DNA from: Martinezella rhizogenes
GTDB lineage: Bacteria > Pseudomonadota > Alphaproteobacteria > Rhizobiales > Rhizobiaceae
Assembly: GCF_000799715.1 (NCBI RefSeq)
Contig: NZ_JUHG01000013.1
Span: forward strand, 310,001-374,000
Reading direction: 5' to 3'
Length of the DNA: 64,000 nucleotides
The notes under the pieces: generated by a model
Database searches by the model: none
Told to the model about the DNA's origin: nothing
What the model saw: the letters and a program-made list of their open reading frames with translations, nothing else
Part shown: positions 25,341 to 34,945 of the stretch, in pieces
Layout: each line of letters opens with the position of its first letter
Numbering within the stretch: the first letter of the stretch is position 1
Made by a program: the position numbers and the translations under genes

Positions 25341-25585
25341 TTGAAGGAAAAGTTCCGTGCGAACTGCGCGGGAACTGAACCACTCGGCGGCCCCATGCTT
25401 CCCTCACCACCTTGTTCGTGACCTGCTGTCGGCCGACGATCCTTGTTGGCCCGCCTCCAACTGCATTTGCCGCAGACACCAGTGCTCCCAGCGCAATTCG
25501 GTGATCTCGCCAAAGATCATGACGCTCGCTCCGGAACGCATTTTGCAAGGTTACCAAAGTATGTGTGCTTTGGAGGTATTGCGTT
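25341..25585. other. Intergenic stretch before DUF982 gene
   Basis: No confident gene. A 38-codon minus-strand frame at 25404-25520 (MIFGEITELRWEHWCLRQMQ...) has a protein-like composition and could be a remnant, but it has no recognised homologue and no ribosome-binding site was checked as convincing. The region also contains the upstream signal for the next gene. Confidence 0.3.
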
Positions 25586-25840
25586 TTGAAACGGGACATT
25601 TTGCGGCCGTTCCCTGCCGTGACATTGGTGATGGAAGGCGCTGGAGAATATCGGCGTGTCAATTCGGTACAGGCCGCCACCGAGACCCTGCTGGAACATT
25701 GGCCGATTGAAGACGGCGAAGAGTATCTGACAGCGATCAGAGTATGCCTGGATGCGATGATGGGCACGGTCCACCCATGCGCCGCGCGAGCGGCACTTAT
25801 CAAGGCGGCAGAGGAGGCCGGTGTGCCTGTGATGCAGTGA
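25586..25840 (+). CDS. DUF982 domain protein, small, TTG start
   Basis: An 84-residue protein of the DUF982 family, small proteins common in rhizobia and of unknown function. The family pattern is visible as VNSVQAATETLLEHWPIEDGEEYLTAIRVCLDAMMGTVHPCAARAALIKAAEEAG, in segments. A strong GGAGGT at 25572-25577 lies eight bases before a TTG at 25586. No ATG is better placed, so the TTG is the probable start. A GTG at 25565 lies upstream of the Shine-Dalgarno. It is followed by a RIME-like repeat. Confidence 0.65.
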   Translation: MKRDILRPFPAVTLVMEGAGEYRRVNSVQAATETLLEHWPIEDGEEYLTAIRVCLDAMMGTVHPCAARAALIKAAEEAGVPVMQ

Positions 25841-25902
25841 GACGACGCCATGGCCATCCATACGACCCCGTGGCGCATTCGATTGAAAGAGGACGGGCCG
25901 AC

Positions 25903-26008
25903 TCTAGATCGCTTCAGTGCTTCACGGAATCACTGACGCGATCTAGCTTATTGTTTCTAGGCAATTCCGGACGGAAAACCGCTACGCACTTTTCCTGGAA
26001 TTGCTCTA
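25903..26008 (-). repeat. RIME-like intergenic mosaic element, copy B
   Basis: The same two-palindrome layout as the element at 6.9 kb but inverted. The arms CTAGATCGCTTCAGTG (25904-25919) and CACTGACGCGATCTAG (25931-25946) pair with one mismatch. The second block, GCAATTCCGG...TTTTCCTGGAATTGC at 25961-26004, matches copy A on the other strand. It lies between convergent genes. Confidence 0.72.
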
Positions 26009-26032
26009 GCCGAGCCCAACCCTAATTCCCCG

Positions 26033-27175
26033 TCAAATCAGCCCGCGCCCAGCCAGATTGCGCATCAGATGCGACACCCCGAAAGTCCAGGGCGCGCATT
26101 CCGTCGATAGCAGGACGCGGTTTCGGAGCGCTCCGAGCTTGTCATTGGAAATGGTGACGATGTCGCCGATCTTATGGGTGAAGCCCTGCCCTGGCGTGTC
26201 GCGATCCTCGACCGGGGCAAACAGAGTGCCCATGAACAGCACGAAACCATCGGGATATTGATGATGGCGGCCGATCGTCTGGGAGACGAGGTCGAGTGGA
26301 TCGCGGCTGATTTCCTTCATCGACGAGCGGCCGTTGAGGACATAACCGTCCTCGCCTTCGACCTTGAGATCAAGATCGGCATTGCGCATGTCATCGAGCG
26401 TATAGGTCTCGTCGAACAGGCGGATGAAGGGGCCGATCGAGCAGGAGGCGTTGTTGTCCTTCGCCTTGCCGAGCAGCAGCGCCGAGCGCCCTTCGACATC
26501 GCGCAGGTTGACGTCGTTGCCGAGCGTCGCCCCTCTGACGCGGCCCTTGCTGTCGACGGCGAGTACAATTTCCGGCTCGGGATTGTTCCACTTGGAAATC
26601 GGATGCAGGCCGACATCGGCGCCCGGACCCATCGAGGACATGACCTGCGACTTCGAGAAGACCTCGGCATCCGGGCCGATGCCGACTTCGAGATATTGCG
26701 ACCAGACACCCTCTTCGATCAGCGCGGCCTTGACCTTGGCGGCCTCCGGCGAGCCGGCCTTCAGATTGCGCAGGCTATCGCCGATGAGAGCCGTGACCTT
26801 GCCGCGGATCGATTCCGCGAGATCCGGATTGCCGGCGGCGCGTTCCTCGATGACGCGTTCGAGCATCGAGCGGGCGAAGGTGACGCCACAGGCTTTGATC
26901 GCCTGCAGATCGACGGGGGCGAGAAGATGGACGATCGACAGGTCGGCCTTGGCTGCGAGCAGATCATCAAGCCTGGCGATCACCTCGCCCTTTTGCACGC
27001 GGACAAAACCAACCGGATCATCCTTTTCCAGCAGATCGCGCATGGTCGGCGCGTCCTTTGAGGTGATATCGTAAAGCGCACCGTCACGGACGACGACAAG
27101 GGCCGGCCCCTTCAACTCAGGACGCCATACACGTCCGACGAAGGTTCCGGTGCTGAAAATATCCGAACTGGCCAT
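26033..27175 (-). CDS. Fumarylacetoacetate hydrolase family protein
   Basis: From ATG 27175, preceded by GGGAGAG, the protein has 380 residues. The C-terminal two thirds carry the FAH fold. Metal-binding acidic residues lie in GIGPDAEVFSKSQ and WNNPEPEIVLAVDSKGRVRG (about 165-205), and GATLGNDVNLRDVEGRSALLLGKAKDN follows. The family includes 2-keto-3-deoxy-sugar-acid dehydratases and dioxo-acid hydrolases. It lies on the same strand just downstream of the alpha-galactoside operon but behind a strong terminator, so it is probably transcribed separately. A role in sugar-acid breakdown is plausible but unproven. Confidence 0.8.
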   Translation of the reverse strand: MASSDIFSTGTFVGRVWRPELKGPALVVVRDGALYDITSKDAPTMRDLLEKDDPVGFVRVQKGEVIARLDDLLAAKADLSIVHLLAPVDLQAIKACGVTFARSMLERVIEERAAGNPDLAESIRGKVTALIGDSLRNLKAGSPEAAKVKAALIEEGVWSQYLEVGIGPDAEVFSKSQVMSSMGPGADVGLHPISKWNNPEPEIVLAVDSKGRVRGATLGNDVNLRDVEGRSALLLGKAKDNNASCSIGPFIRLFDETYTLDDMRNADLDLKVEGEDGYVLNGRSSMKEISRDPLDLVSQTIGRHHQYPDGFVLFMGTLFAPVEDRDTPGQGFTHKIGDIVTISNDKLGALRNRVLLSTECAPWTFGVSHLMRNLAGRGLI

Positions 27176-27300
27176 GTCTTTGCTCTCTCCCAAGATTTGC
27201 TGTCGTTTCTAGCGCAGTCGGATCGGCTTTTCCATCCGATACTAACTTGGAAAATAGAGGGTTTTGGATTTTCACCTTCTTCGGGAAGGCAAAGAGGCAA

Positions 27301-27325
27301 GGCCCCGCAGCGATGCTGCGGGGCC
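27301..27325 (-). terminator. Strong hairpin between agaL2 and the FAH-family gene
   Basis: GGCCCCGCAGC (27301-27311), loop GAT, and GCTGCGGGGCC (27315-27325) form a perfect 11-base stem. Read on the minus strand it is followed by TTGCCTCTTTGCC, moderately T-rich. It lies 33 bases beyond the agaL2 stop and is a good candidate for terminating the alpha-galactoside operon. Confidence 0.75.
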
Positions 27326-27357
27326 CTTCCGGCCGCAAAAACCGGGAGAGAGTGGTT

Positions 27358-28728
27358 TCAGGCGGCCTGAACCTTGCGGGCGCCACGCGCCCATTCCGGC
27401 AACCAGTCGCCGTGGGCGGCCAAGAGATCGTCGGTGAGCGACCAGATCTGGTCGAGATCGAGCTCAGCGGCCGTATGCGGATCCATCATTGCCGCGTGGT
27501 AAATGTGCTCACGGTTCTCAGTCATCAAGGCCTGAACCGTCAATTCCTGCACATTTATGTTGGTGCGGATGAGCGCAGTCAGCTGCGGCGGCAGATCGCC
27601 GATGAAGGTCGGCTGGATGCCGGAGGCGTCGACCAGGCAGGGAACCTCGGCGGCGCAATTATAGGGCAGCGAGGTGATGCAGCCATTGTTGCGGACGTTG
27701 CCGTAGATCACCGAAGGCTCGCCGGTCCAGACCGAGTGGATGATCGAGGAGGCGTATTCCTTGGATTGCGTGACTTCGATCTTGTCGGCGCTGCGGTATT
27801 CATCGGCCTGGCTTTTCCAACGCGCGATCTGCTCGATGCAGCGCTTTGGATATTCATCGAGCGGAATGCCAAATTTCTCGATCAGGTCCTCACGGCCCTC
27901 CTTGATGAAATAGGGCGTGTACTCAGCGAAATGCTCCGAGCTCTCCGTGACGAAATAGCCAAGGCGCGTCAGCATTTCATAGCGCACCTTGTTCGGGCAG
28001 CGCGGATTCCAGCCGGGCTTCGGCGCACGTCCCTCGCGATAGCCGCGCACGAGATCGGGATAGAGATCGCGGTAGGATCCATCGGGCTGGCGATGCTCGA
28101 ATTTCAGGTAGAAGGCCATATGGTTGATACCGGCCGAGCGATAGCGAATTTCTTCGTAGGGGATGTCGAGATCGTGCGCCAGTTCCATCGCCGTGCCCTG
28201 CACCGAGTGGCAAAGGCCGACCTGCTTGATCGTGGGGTATTTCTCGGCGATCGCCCAGGTATTGATCGCCATCGGGTTGACATATTGCAGCATCACCGCC
28301 TCTGGGCAGACGGCGAGCATGTCCTCGCAGATCTTCCAGAGATGCGGCACGGTGCGCAGCCCGCGCATGATGCCTCCGACGCCGAGCGTATCGGCGATGG
28401 TCTGGCGCAGGCCGTATTTTTTCGGCACTTCGAAATCGGTCACCGTGCAGGGCTCATAGCCGCCGATCTGGAAGGCGACGACGACGAAATGGGCGCCGTT
28501 CAGCGCCTTGCGCTGATCGGTGAAGGTCTCGACGCTAGCCGACACGCCCAGCGTCGAGGCAAGCTTGCGCACGACGATGGCGCTCTCTTCCAGCCGCTGC
28601 GGGTTCAAATCCATCAGCGCAATTTTCGCGCCCGAAAGCGCCGGACGCTGCAAAACATCGCCGACGATGTTCTTCATGAAAACGGTTGAACCGGCGCCGA
28701 TAAAGGTGATCTTGGGATTGCCTGTCAT
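27358..28728 (-). CDS. agaL2: Alpha-galactosidase, glycoside hydrolase family 4 (operon-distal copy)
   Basis: From ATG 28728, preceded by AGGAG, the protein has 456 residues. The N-terminal Rossmann motif KITFIGAGSTVFMKNIVGD (residues 5-23) binds NAD, and the metal-site cysteine and histidine are in GLCHSVQGT (about 170) and AGINHMAF (about 200). GH4 enzymes cleave alpha-galactosides such as melibiose and raffinose by an NAD- and Mn-dependent oxidation-elimination route. It lacks a signal peptide, so it acts in the cytoplasm on imported sugars. It is the last gene of the agp-like operon; the agaL1/agaL2 numbering follows S. meliloti from memory and may be swapped. Confidence 0.85.
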   Translation of the reverse strand: MTGNPKITFIGAGSTVFMKNIVGDVLQRPALSGAKIALMDLNPQRLEESAIVVRKLASTLGVSASVETFTDQRKALNGAHFVVVAFQIGGYEPCTVTDFEVPKKYGLRQTIADTLGVGGIMRGLRTVPHLWKICEDMLAVCPEAVMLQYVNPMAINTWAIAEKYPTIKQVGLCHSVQGTAMELAHDLDIPYEEIRYRSAGINHMAFYLKFEHRQPDGSYRDLYPDLVRGYREGRAPKPGWNPRCPNKVRYEMLTRLGYFVTESSEHFAEYTPYFIKEGREDLIEKFGIPLDEYPKRCIEQIARWKSQADEYRSADKIEVTQSKEYASSIIHSVWTGEPSVIYGNVRNNGCITSLPYNCAAEVPCLVDASGIQPTFIGDLPPQLTALIRTNINVQELTVQALMTENREHIYHAAMMDPHTAAELDLDQIWSLTDDLLAAHGDWLPEWARGARKVQAA

Positions 28729-28745
28729 GTAAAATCTCCTGAATG

Positions 28746-30416
<1,671 letters not shown>

Positions 30417-30429
30417 GGTTCGTTTCCTC

Positions 30430-31557
30430 TCAATAGGGATCTATCGCGTCGCGCAGACCATCGCCGAGTGCATTGAACGCAAAGACGGTGATGAGCACGA
30501 AGGCGACGGGCGAGAGGATCCAGGGATAGGAGCCAATGACCGAATAGGTAGACGTATCCTGCAGCATCAAGCCCCAGGAGATCAGCGGCGGCTTGACGGC
30601 GAAACCGAGGAAGCCGAGGAAGGATTCAAGCAGCACGACGCTCGGAATTGCCAGCGTCACGGCAACGATGACGTGGCTCATCACGTTTGGAAAGATATGC
30701 TGCAGGATGATGCGCCGATCAGTCGCTCCAACCGCCATGGCGGCGCGCACGTAGTCGATCCTCGCGAGCGCCAGGGTCTTGCCGCGCACTTCGCGCGACA
30801 TCTGCGCCCAGCCGAGCGCCGACATGACGACAACGACGAAGGCTAGGAAGACATTGGTTGGCGCGGTCACCGGGATGAGCGAGGTCAATGCCAAATAGAG
30901 CGGCAATTGCGGAAAAGCGAGGACAAGTTCGACGAAACGCTGGATCCAGGTGTCGAGCGTGCCGCCGAAATATCCCGACACCATTCCCACTGTCGTGCCG
31001 ACGACAGTGACGATGAAGACGACGGTCAGTGCGATCATCAGGGAAATGCGCGAGCCATAAATGGCGCGGGAGAGAACGTCGCGGCCGAACTTGTCGGTGC
31101 CGAGGAAATGCACCGGCTGGCCGTCAGTCGAGCCGAAGAAATGCCGGTCACCAGGGATCAGGCCGAATAGCTGATAGGGCGCGCCCTTGACGAAGAAGCC
31201 GAGCGGGCGCGGATTGTTGTAGTCCAGCCCGACTATCGGCTGGAAGGTGACCGGATCGAGCTCATCGGTCTCCGCCAGCGCATAGACGCGCGGCTGGAAG
31301 ACGAAATTGCCGTCCTTGTCGTGAAAGCTGATCACCTGCGGCGGCGCAAAGCCGGTATCGGTCGCCTTGGGATCGTCGGGCGCGATAAACTCGGCGAAAA
31401 GCGACATCAGCAAAAGCAGGATCACGAGGATCAATCCGCTCATACCCGTCCAGGAACGCTTCAGGCGGCGCCAGACGAGCGCGGCGTAGCTTTCGCTGCC
31501 GCCTTTCGGCGTCACTTTTTCATCGGTTGGCGGCGGAGATGTATTGAAGGCGAGCAT
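30430..31557 (-). CDS. agpC: Alpha-galactoside ABC transporter permease (AgpC-like)
   Basis: The 375-residue DppC-type permease has a first helix at about 38-58 (GMSGLILVILLLLMSLFAEF). A long periplasmic insertion up to about 160 precedes FLGTDKFGRDVLSRAIYGSRISL, and the EAA loop is YVRAAMAVGATDRRIILQHIFP. The extended insertion matches the other DppC-like gene of this window (15480) and is unlike short peptide permeases. Its ATG overlaps the agpB stop by one base (TGATG), showing tight coupling. Confidence 0.86.
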   Translation of the reverse strand: MLAFNTSPPPTDEKVTPKGGSESYAALVWRRLKRSWTGMSGLILVILLLLMSLFAEFIAPDDPKATDTGFAPPQVISFHDKDGNFVFQPRVYALAETDELDPVTFQPIVGLDYNNPRPLGFFVKGAPYQLFGLIPGDRHFFGSTDGQPVHFLGTDKFGRDVLSRAIYGSRISLMIALTVVFIVTVVGTTVGMVSGYFGGTLDTWIQRFVELVLAFPQLPLYLALTSLIPVTAPTNVFLAFVVVVMSALGWAQMSREVRGKTLALARIDYVRAAMAVGATDRRIILQHIFPNVMSHVIVAVTLAIPSVVLLESFLGFLGFAVKPPLISWGLMLQDTSTYSVIGSYPWILSPVAFVLITVFAFNALGDGLRDAIDPY

Positions 31558-32567
31558 CAGTTGATCCCTCCCTGTTGGCGAACGCGGGGATCAAGCAGGG
31601 CAAGCAATACATCCGCAATGATGTTGCCGACGATCAGCGTTGCCGACAGCACCAGCATGAAGGTGGCGGTGACATAGACATCGCCGACCGCCATCGAACC
31701 GACGATCGCGGGCCCCACGGTCGGTAGCGCGAAGATGATGGCGGTCTCGATCTCGCCGGTCAGCATGTAGGGCAGCACAACGCCCTGATACATGACGAGC
31801 GGATGGAGCGCATTCGGCACGGCATGTCGCATGACCACCGCGCCGCCGGACAGGCCCTTGGCGCGGGCGGTCTCGACATATTGCGCATTCAGCGTGTCGA
31901 GCAGATTGCCGCGCATGACGCGCATATTATAGGCAAGCCCGCCGAAGGTGGCGATCGCCACGACCGGCCAGACATGTTTGACGAGATCGACGAACTTGCC
32001 CCAGGACCACGGCGCGCCGCCATATTGCGGAGAGTAGAAACTGCCGATCTCCGAGACGTTGAGCTGGAAGACGAGGATGTAGACGATGATCAGCGCCATC
32101 AGGAAGCGCGGCACCGTCATGCCCAGAAAAGAGATGCCGGACAGCAGGCTGTCGATCCAGCTATATTGCCGCGTTGCCGCCCATATGCCGAAGCCGATAC
32201 CAAGAATGGAAGCCAGGATATGGCAAACGAGGGCAAGCAGCAAAGTCCGCGGCAGACGCTCGCCGACGACGTCGGCAACCGGCTTGTTGTAGAACATGCT
32301 GTAGCCAAAATCGCCCCTGGTGACGATGCCGCCGATCCAGTTGAAATATTGCACGACCATCGGCTTATCGAGCCCATGTTCGTGGCGGTAGGCCTGCGCC
32401 TGGGCATCAGCTTGGGCAAAGGACGCGCCGCCCTGGTTCATCAGCTGTGAGCGGATATAGTCGGCATAGTCGCCGGGCGGCGCCTGGATGATGGCGAAAG
32501 TCACCACGCTCAGAATCATGAGCACCGGTATGGCGGAGGCTATGCGCACGAGCAGGAATCGCAACAT
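31557..32567 (-). CDS. agpB: Alpha-galactoside ABC transporter permease (AgpB-like)
   Basis: From ATG 32567, preceded by GAGAGCG, the protein has 336 residues and starts with a membrane helix, FLLVRIASAIPVLMILSVVTFAIIQ. The DppB pattern continues with a large periplasmic loop and the cytoplasmic EAA loop YVETARAKGLSGGAVVMRHAVP near 225. The longer frame adds 24 residues with no family features, so the shorter start is preferred. It is coupled to agpC and separated from agpA by a hairpin. Confidence 0.86.
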   Translation of the reverse strand: MLRFLLVRIASAIPVLMILSVVTFAIIQAPPGDYADYIRSQLMNQGGASFAQADAQAQAYRHEHGLDKPMVVQYFNWIGGIVTRGDFGYSMFYNKPVADVVGERLPRTLLLALVCHILASILGIGFGIWAATRQYSWIDSLLSGISFLGMTVPRFLMALIIVYILVFQLNVSEIGSFYSPQYGGAPWSWGKFVDLVKHVWPVVAIATFGGLAYNMRVMRGNLLDTLNAQYVETARAKGLSGGAVVMRHAVPNALHPLVMYQGVVLPYMLTGEIETAIIFALPTVGPAIVGSMAVGDVYVTATFMLVLSATLIVGNIIADVLLALLDPRVRQQGGIN

Positions 32568-32645
32568 GGAACGGTTCGCTCTCTTATTGCCGCCGGTGGT
32601 CTGCATCCCCTGGGGATCGCACGGACCGGCTGTGTTCACATTTGC

Positions 32646-32669
32646 CCGGCTGCACCGCGATGCAGCCGG
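32646..32669 (-). other. Hairpin between agpA and agpB
   Basis: CCGGCTGCA (32646-32654) and TGCAGCCGG (32661-32669) form a perfect nine-base stem with a six-base loop, right after the binding-protein gene on the minus strand. No T-run follows, so it more likely protects the agpA message from 3' decay or partly terminates transcription, giving more binding protein than permease. This is a common device in ABC operons. Confidence 0.55.
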
Positions 32670-32717
32670 ACTTCTAGACGTCTGTCAGACAGCCGGCCTA
32701 TTGGCCGATTGCCGTGA

Positions 32718-34805
32718 TCATTTGACCGGACCGGCACTACCAGGCGCACCCGGCAGCTGTTGGGGAAAGAGCTCGTATTTCCCCTGCTTGTCGGCAGCGA
32801 CCCACATGCGTTCACGAATGATGGAGTCTTCAGCCCAGTTGAACATGAAGATCGGCGTGCCCGGAGGAACGTTCGAGAAGCGCTTGTTGATGATCAGTGC
32901 GCCCGGATACTCCGTCAGGCCGATGTTGTAGAAGTGCCCGGTCGAGAGTTTCTGGTACTGCTTCATCAAGGCCACGCGCTCATCGCTATCCTTGGAGGCG
33001 GTGAACTTGTTGACGGTGTCAACCATCTCCTTTTCGAAAGGCATCAGGTCCAGTTCGCCGCTTTCCGGGGCACGGTGATTCCAGCTGGTACGCGGGCCGA
33101 CCGGAGCAAGCTGTTCGGTATTCTGTACGACCGAGGCCAGTTCCGTGCTGTTGCGCCGGACCATCCAGTCGAAACGGCCGCTATAGTTGGCATCGTCGCG
33201 CTTGGGGCCATCGAGCGCATTGATGATCACGCGAATCCCGAGCTTCTCCATCTGGCCCACGACACCCTCGGCAAGGCTCTTGTCCGTGGTGTAGTCATTG
33301 TTGACCAGCAAGGTGATCTCGACATCCTTGCCACCGGCCGTGCCCGCCGGGAAGTTGACGATACCGTCGCCATCCGTGTCCTTGAGACCGGCCTTGGCAA
33401 GCTCTGCCTTCGCGCCGGCGAGGTCGAAAGGATAATAGACGGTGGAGGCGCGATCGTAGAAGCTGGTGCCCGAGGACAGGCCGCCTGGATAGATCGCCGT
33501 GAACGGACCCTTGACCAGCGATTCACCGATCGCCTTGCGATCGAGCGCCATGGTCACGGCCTTGCGGAAATCCTCATTGCGGTTCAGCTCGCGAACAGCC
33601 TGTCCGCGTGCATCCGGGCTGCCCCAGCCGTTGGCCGAGAAGTTCATCTGCAGGTTATAGCCGATGAGGCGTGGTCCGAAGGCAAGACGTGCCGGGGCGT
33701 CCGGCTGGGCGGCGCGCTTCAGCGAGGCGACGAAGTTTTCCGGCTGCTCCAGATTGGAAAGGTCGCCGGAGCCGGCAACGGCCTGCACATCGCGGTCAGC
33801 CCAAGTCGAGAGCTTGTAGTCCAGCTCGTTGAGGTAAGGCAGCTGATTGCCCTTCTCGTCGACCTTCCAGTAATAGGGGTTGCGGCGCAGAACGATAATG
33901 TCATCGGAACGATATTCGACCGGCACCCAGGCGCCCATGACGGGTATGTTCATGTATTCCGGCGGGAATGCATTCTTGAACTGGTCGTAGGTGTTCTTCG
34001 AATATTTCGGGTGCTGCGGCTTGAGGATATGCGACGGACCCGGGCAGAAATTCGGATAGGCCATCGTGTAGAGATATTGCGTCGGGAAGGCATCCTTGAA
34101 GGTCCACTCGACGGTATAATCGTCAATCTTTTTCAAGGTCGTGCCGACGCCGAACGCTTCTGGCGACGCACCGCCGCCGAGCGGCGAGACGTTCGGATCG
34201 ATGACTTCGTCTTCCCAATAGAACATGATGTCATCGGCATTGAAGGGTACGCCGTCGGACCATTTCGCACCTTCGATCAGATGCATGGTGAGCTTGTGGC
34301 CGTCCGCCGACCACTCCCATCCCTTGGCAAGGTTCGGCAGCGGCTCGGTGTCCTTCGCCTCGACCTGGAACAGTGGTGCTGTGCGCGTCAGGCATTCGGA
34401 CAGGGCGATATCGATGCCGCCCCAGCCCTGGGTCTGGCCGGCGCCGTAGTTCCAGCCTTCCGGCCGGCCGCCAACGACATGGCGCAGCGTGTCGCCATAG
34501 ACGCCGATGCCATCAGGCATGTTGCCGGTCTTGTAGACGAGCGGCTCCTTCGGCAGGCGATCCTTGACCGGCGGCAGCTTGCCGGTCTTCACGAACTTCT
34601 CGGTGACCCAATCCGGCTCGTGATAGTCCGGCAGCGCCTTGAACTCCAGAATGGAGTCGCGCGGCACATACTTGATCTTGCCTTCCGCTGGGAACACCGG
34701 CGGGACCGGCGGCGCGGTCGGTTCTGATGCATAGGCGCTCATGGCGATCGCGGACGTCGCAATCGTCATCGCCGCTAGAATGCTGATCGGTCGAAAATGT
34801 CTCAT
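32718..34805 (-). CDS. agpA: Alpha-galactoside-binding periplasmic protein (AgpA-like, SBP family 5)
   Basis: From ATG 34805, preceded by GGGAGAG, the protein has 695 residues. A Sec signal peptide (HFRPISILAAMTIATSAIAM, cut near SAYAS-EP) directs it to the periplasm. The body is a large family 5 binding protein with PLPNLAKGWEWSADGHKLTMHL and DGVPFNADDIMFYWEDEV. AgpA of S. meliloti is an OppA-like protein needed for melibiose and raffinose use, and the flanking GH4 and AraC genes support the same role here. At about 700 residues it is larger than peptide-binding relatives (about 540). Confidence 0.86.
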   Translation of the reverse strand: MRHFRPISILAAMTIATSAIAMSAYASEPTAPPVPPVFPAEGKIKYVPRDSILEFKALPDYHEPDWVTEKFVKTGKLPPVKDRLPKEPLVYKTGNMPDGIGVYGDTLRHVVGGRPEGWNYGAGQTQGWGGIDIALSECLTRTAPLFQVEAKDTEPLPNLAKGWEWSADGHKLTMHLIEGAKWSDGVPFNADDIMFYWEDEVIDPNVSPLGGGASPEAFGVGTTLKKIDDYTVEWTFKDAFPTQYLYTMAYPNFCPGPSHILKPQHPKYSKNTYDQFKNAFPPEYMNIPVMGAWVPVEYRSDDIIVLRRNPYYWKVDEKGNQLPYLNELDYKLSTWADRDVQAVAGSGDLSNLEQPENFVASLKRAAQPDAPARLAFGPRLIGYNLQMNFSANGWGSPDARGQAVRELNRNEDFRKAVTMALDRKAIGESLVKGPFTAIYPGGLSSGTSFYDRASTVYYPFDLAGAKAELAKAGLKDTDGDGIVNFPAGTAGGKDVEITLLVNNDYTTDKSLAEGVVGQMEKLGIRVIINALDGPKRDDANYSGRFDWMVRRNSTELASVVQNTEQLAPVGPRTSWNHRAPESGELDLMPFEKEMVDTVNKFTASKDSDERVALMKQYQKLSTGHFYNIGLTEYPGALIINKRFSNVPPGTPIFMFNWAEDSIIRERMWVAADKQGKYELFPQQLPGAPGSAGPVK

Positions 34806-34884
34806 CGTTTTCTCTCTCCCCTTATCGCGAGCGTCCCCGTGGAAGCGCCGCATTCCTCCAACGAACGCGAACCCGTTGACCGGA

Positions 34885-34919
34885 TGCGGCGGGCCTTTCC
34901 TCCTGAGAGCCCCGCCGCA
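34885..34919 (-). other. Hairpin between agaL1 and agpA
   Basis: TGCGGCGGG (34885-34893) and CCCGCCGCA (34911-34919) make a nine-base stem with a 17-base loop in the gap between the two genes. It could attenuate read-through from agaL1 or stabilise the transcript. The loop contains TTTCCTCCTGAG on the plus strand, which reads as an AGGAGG-like sequence on the minus strand, but no start codon follows it. Confidence 0.45.
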
Positions 34920-34945
34920 GCCAACATGTCCCGGACGTCAATCCA

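Noticed and set aside
25057-25878. 273-codon minus-strand frame over the LysR end and DUF982 gene
   Set aside because: It overlaps two plausible genes and has the arginine- and serine-rich translation of a GC shadow. Only a short separate frame at 25404-25520 is mentioned as a possible remnant.
32760-34727. 655-codon open frame on the plus strand opposite agpA
   Set aside because: It is the antisense shadow of a clear binding-protein gene in GC-rich DNA; its translation is rich in Arg, Asp and His with no family features.
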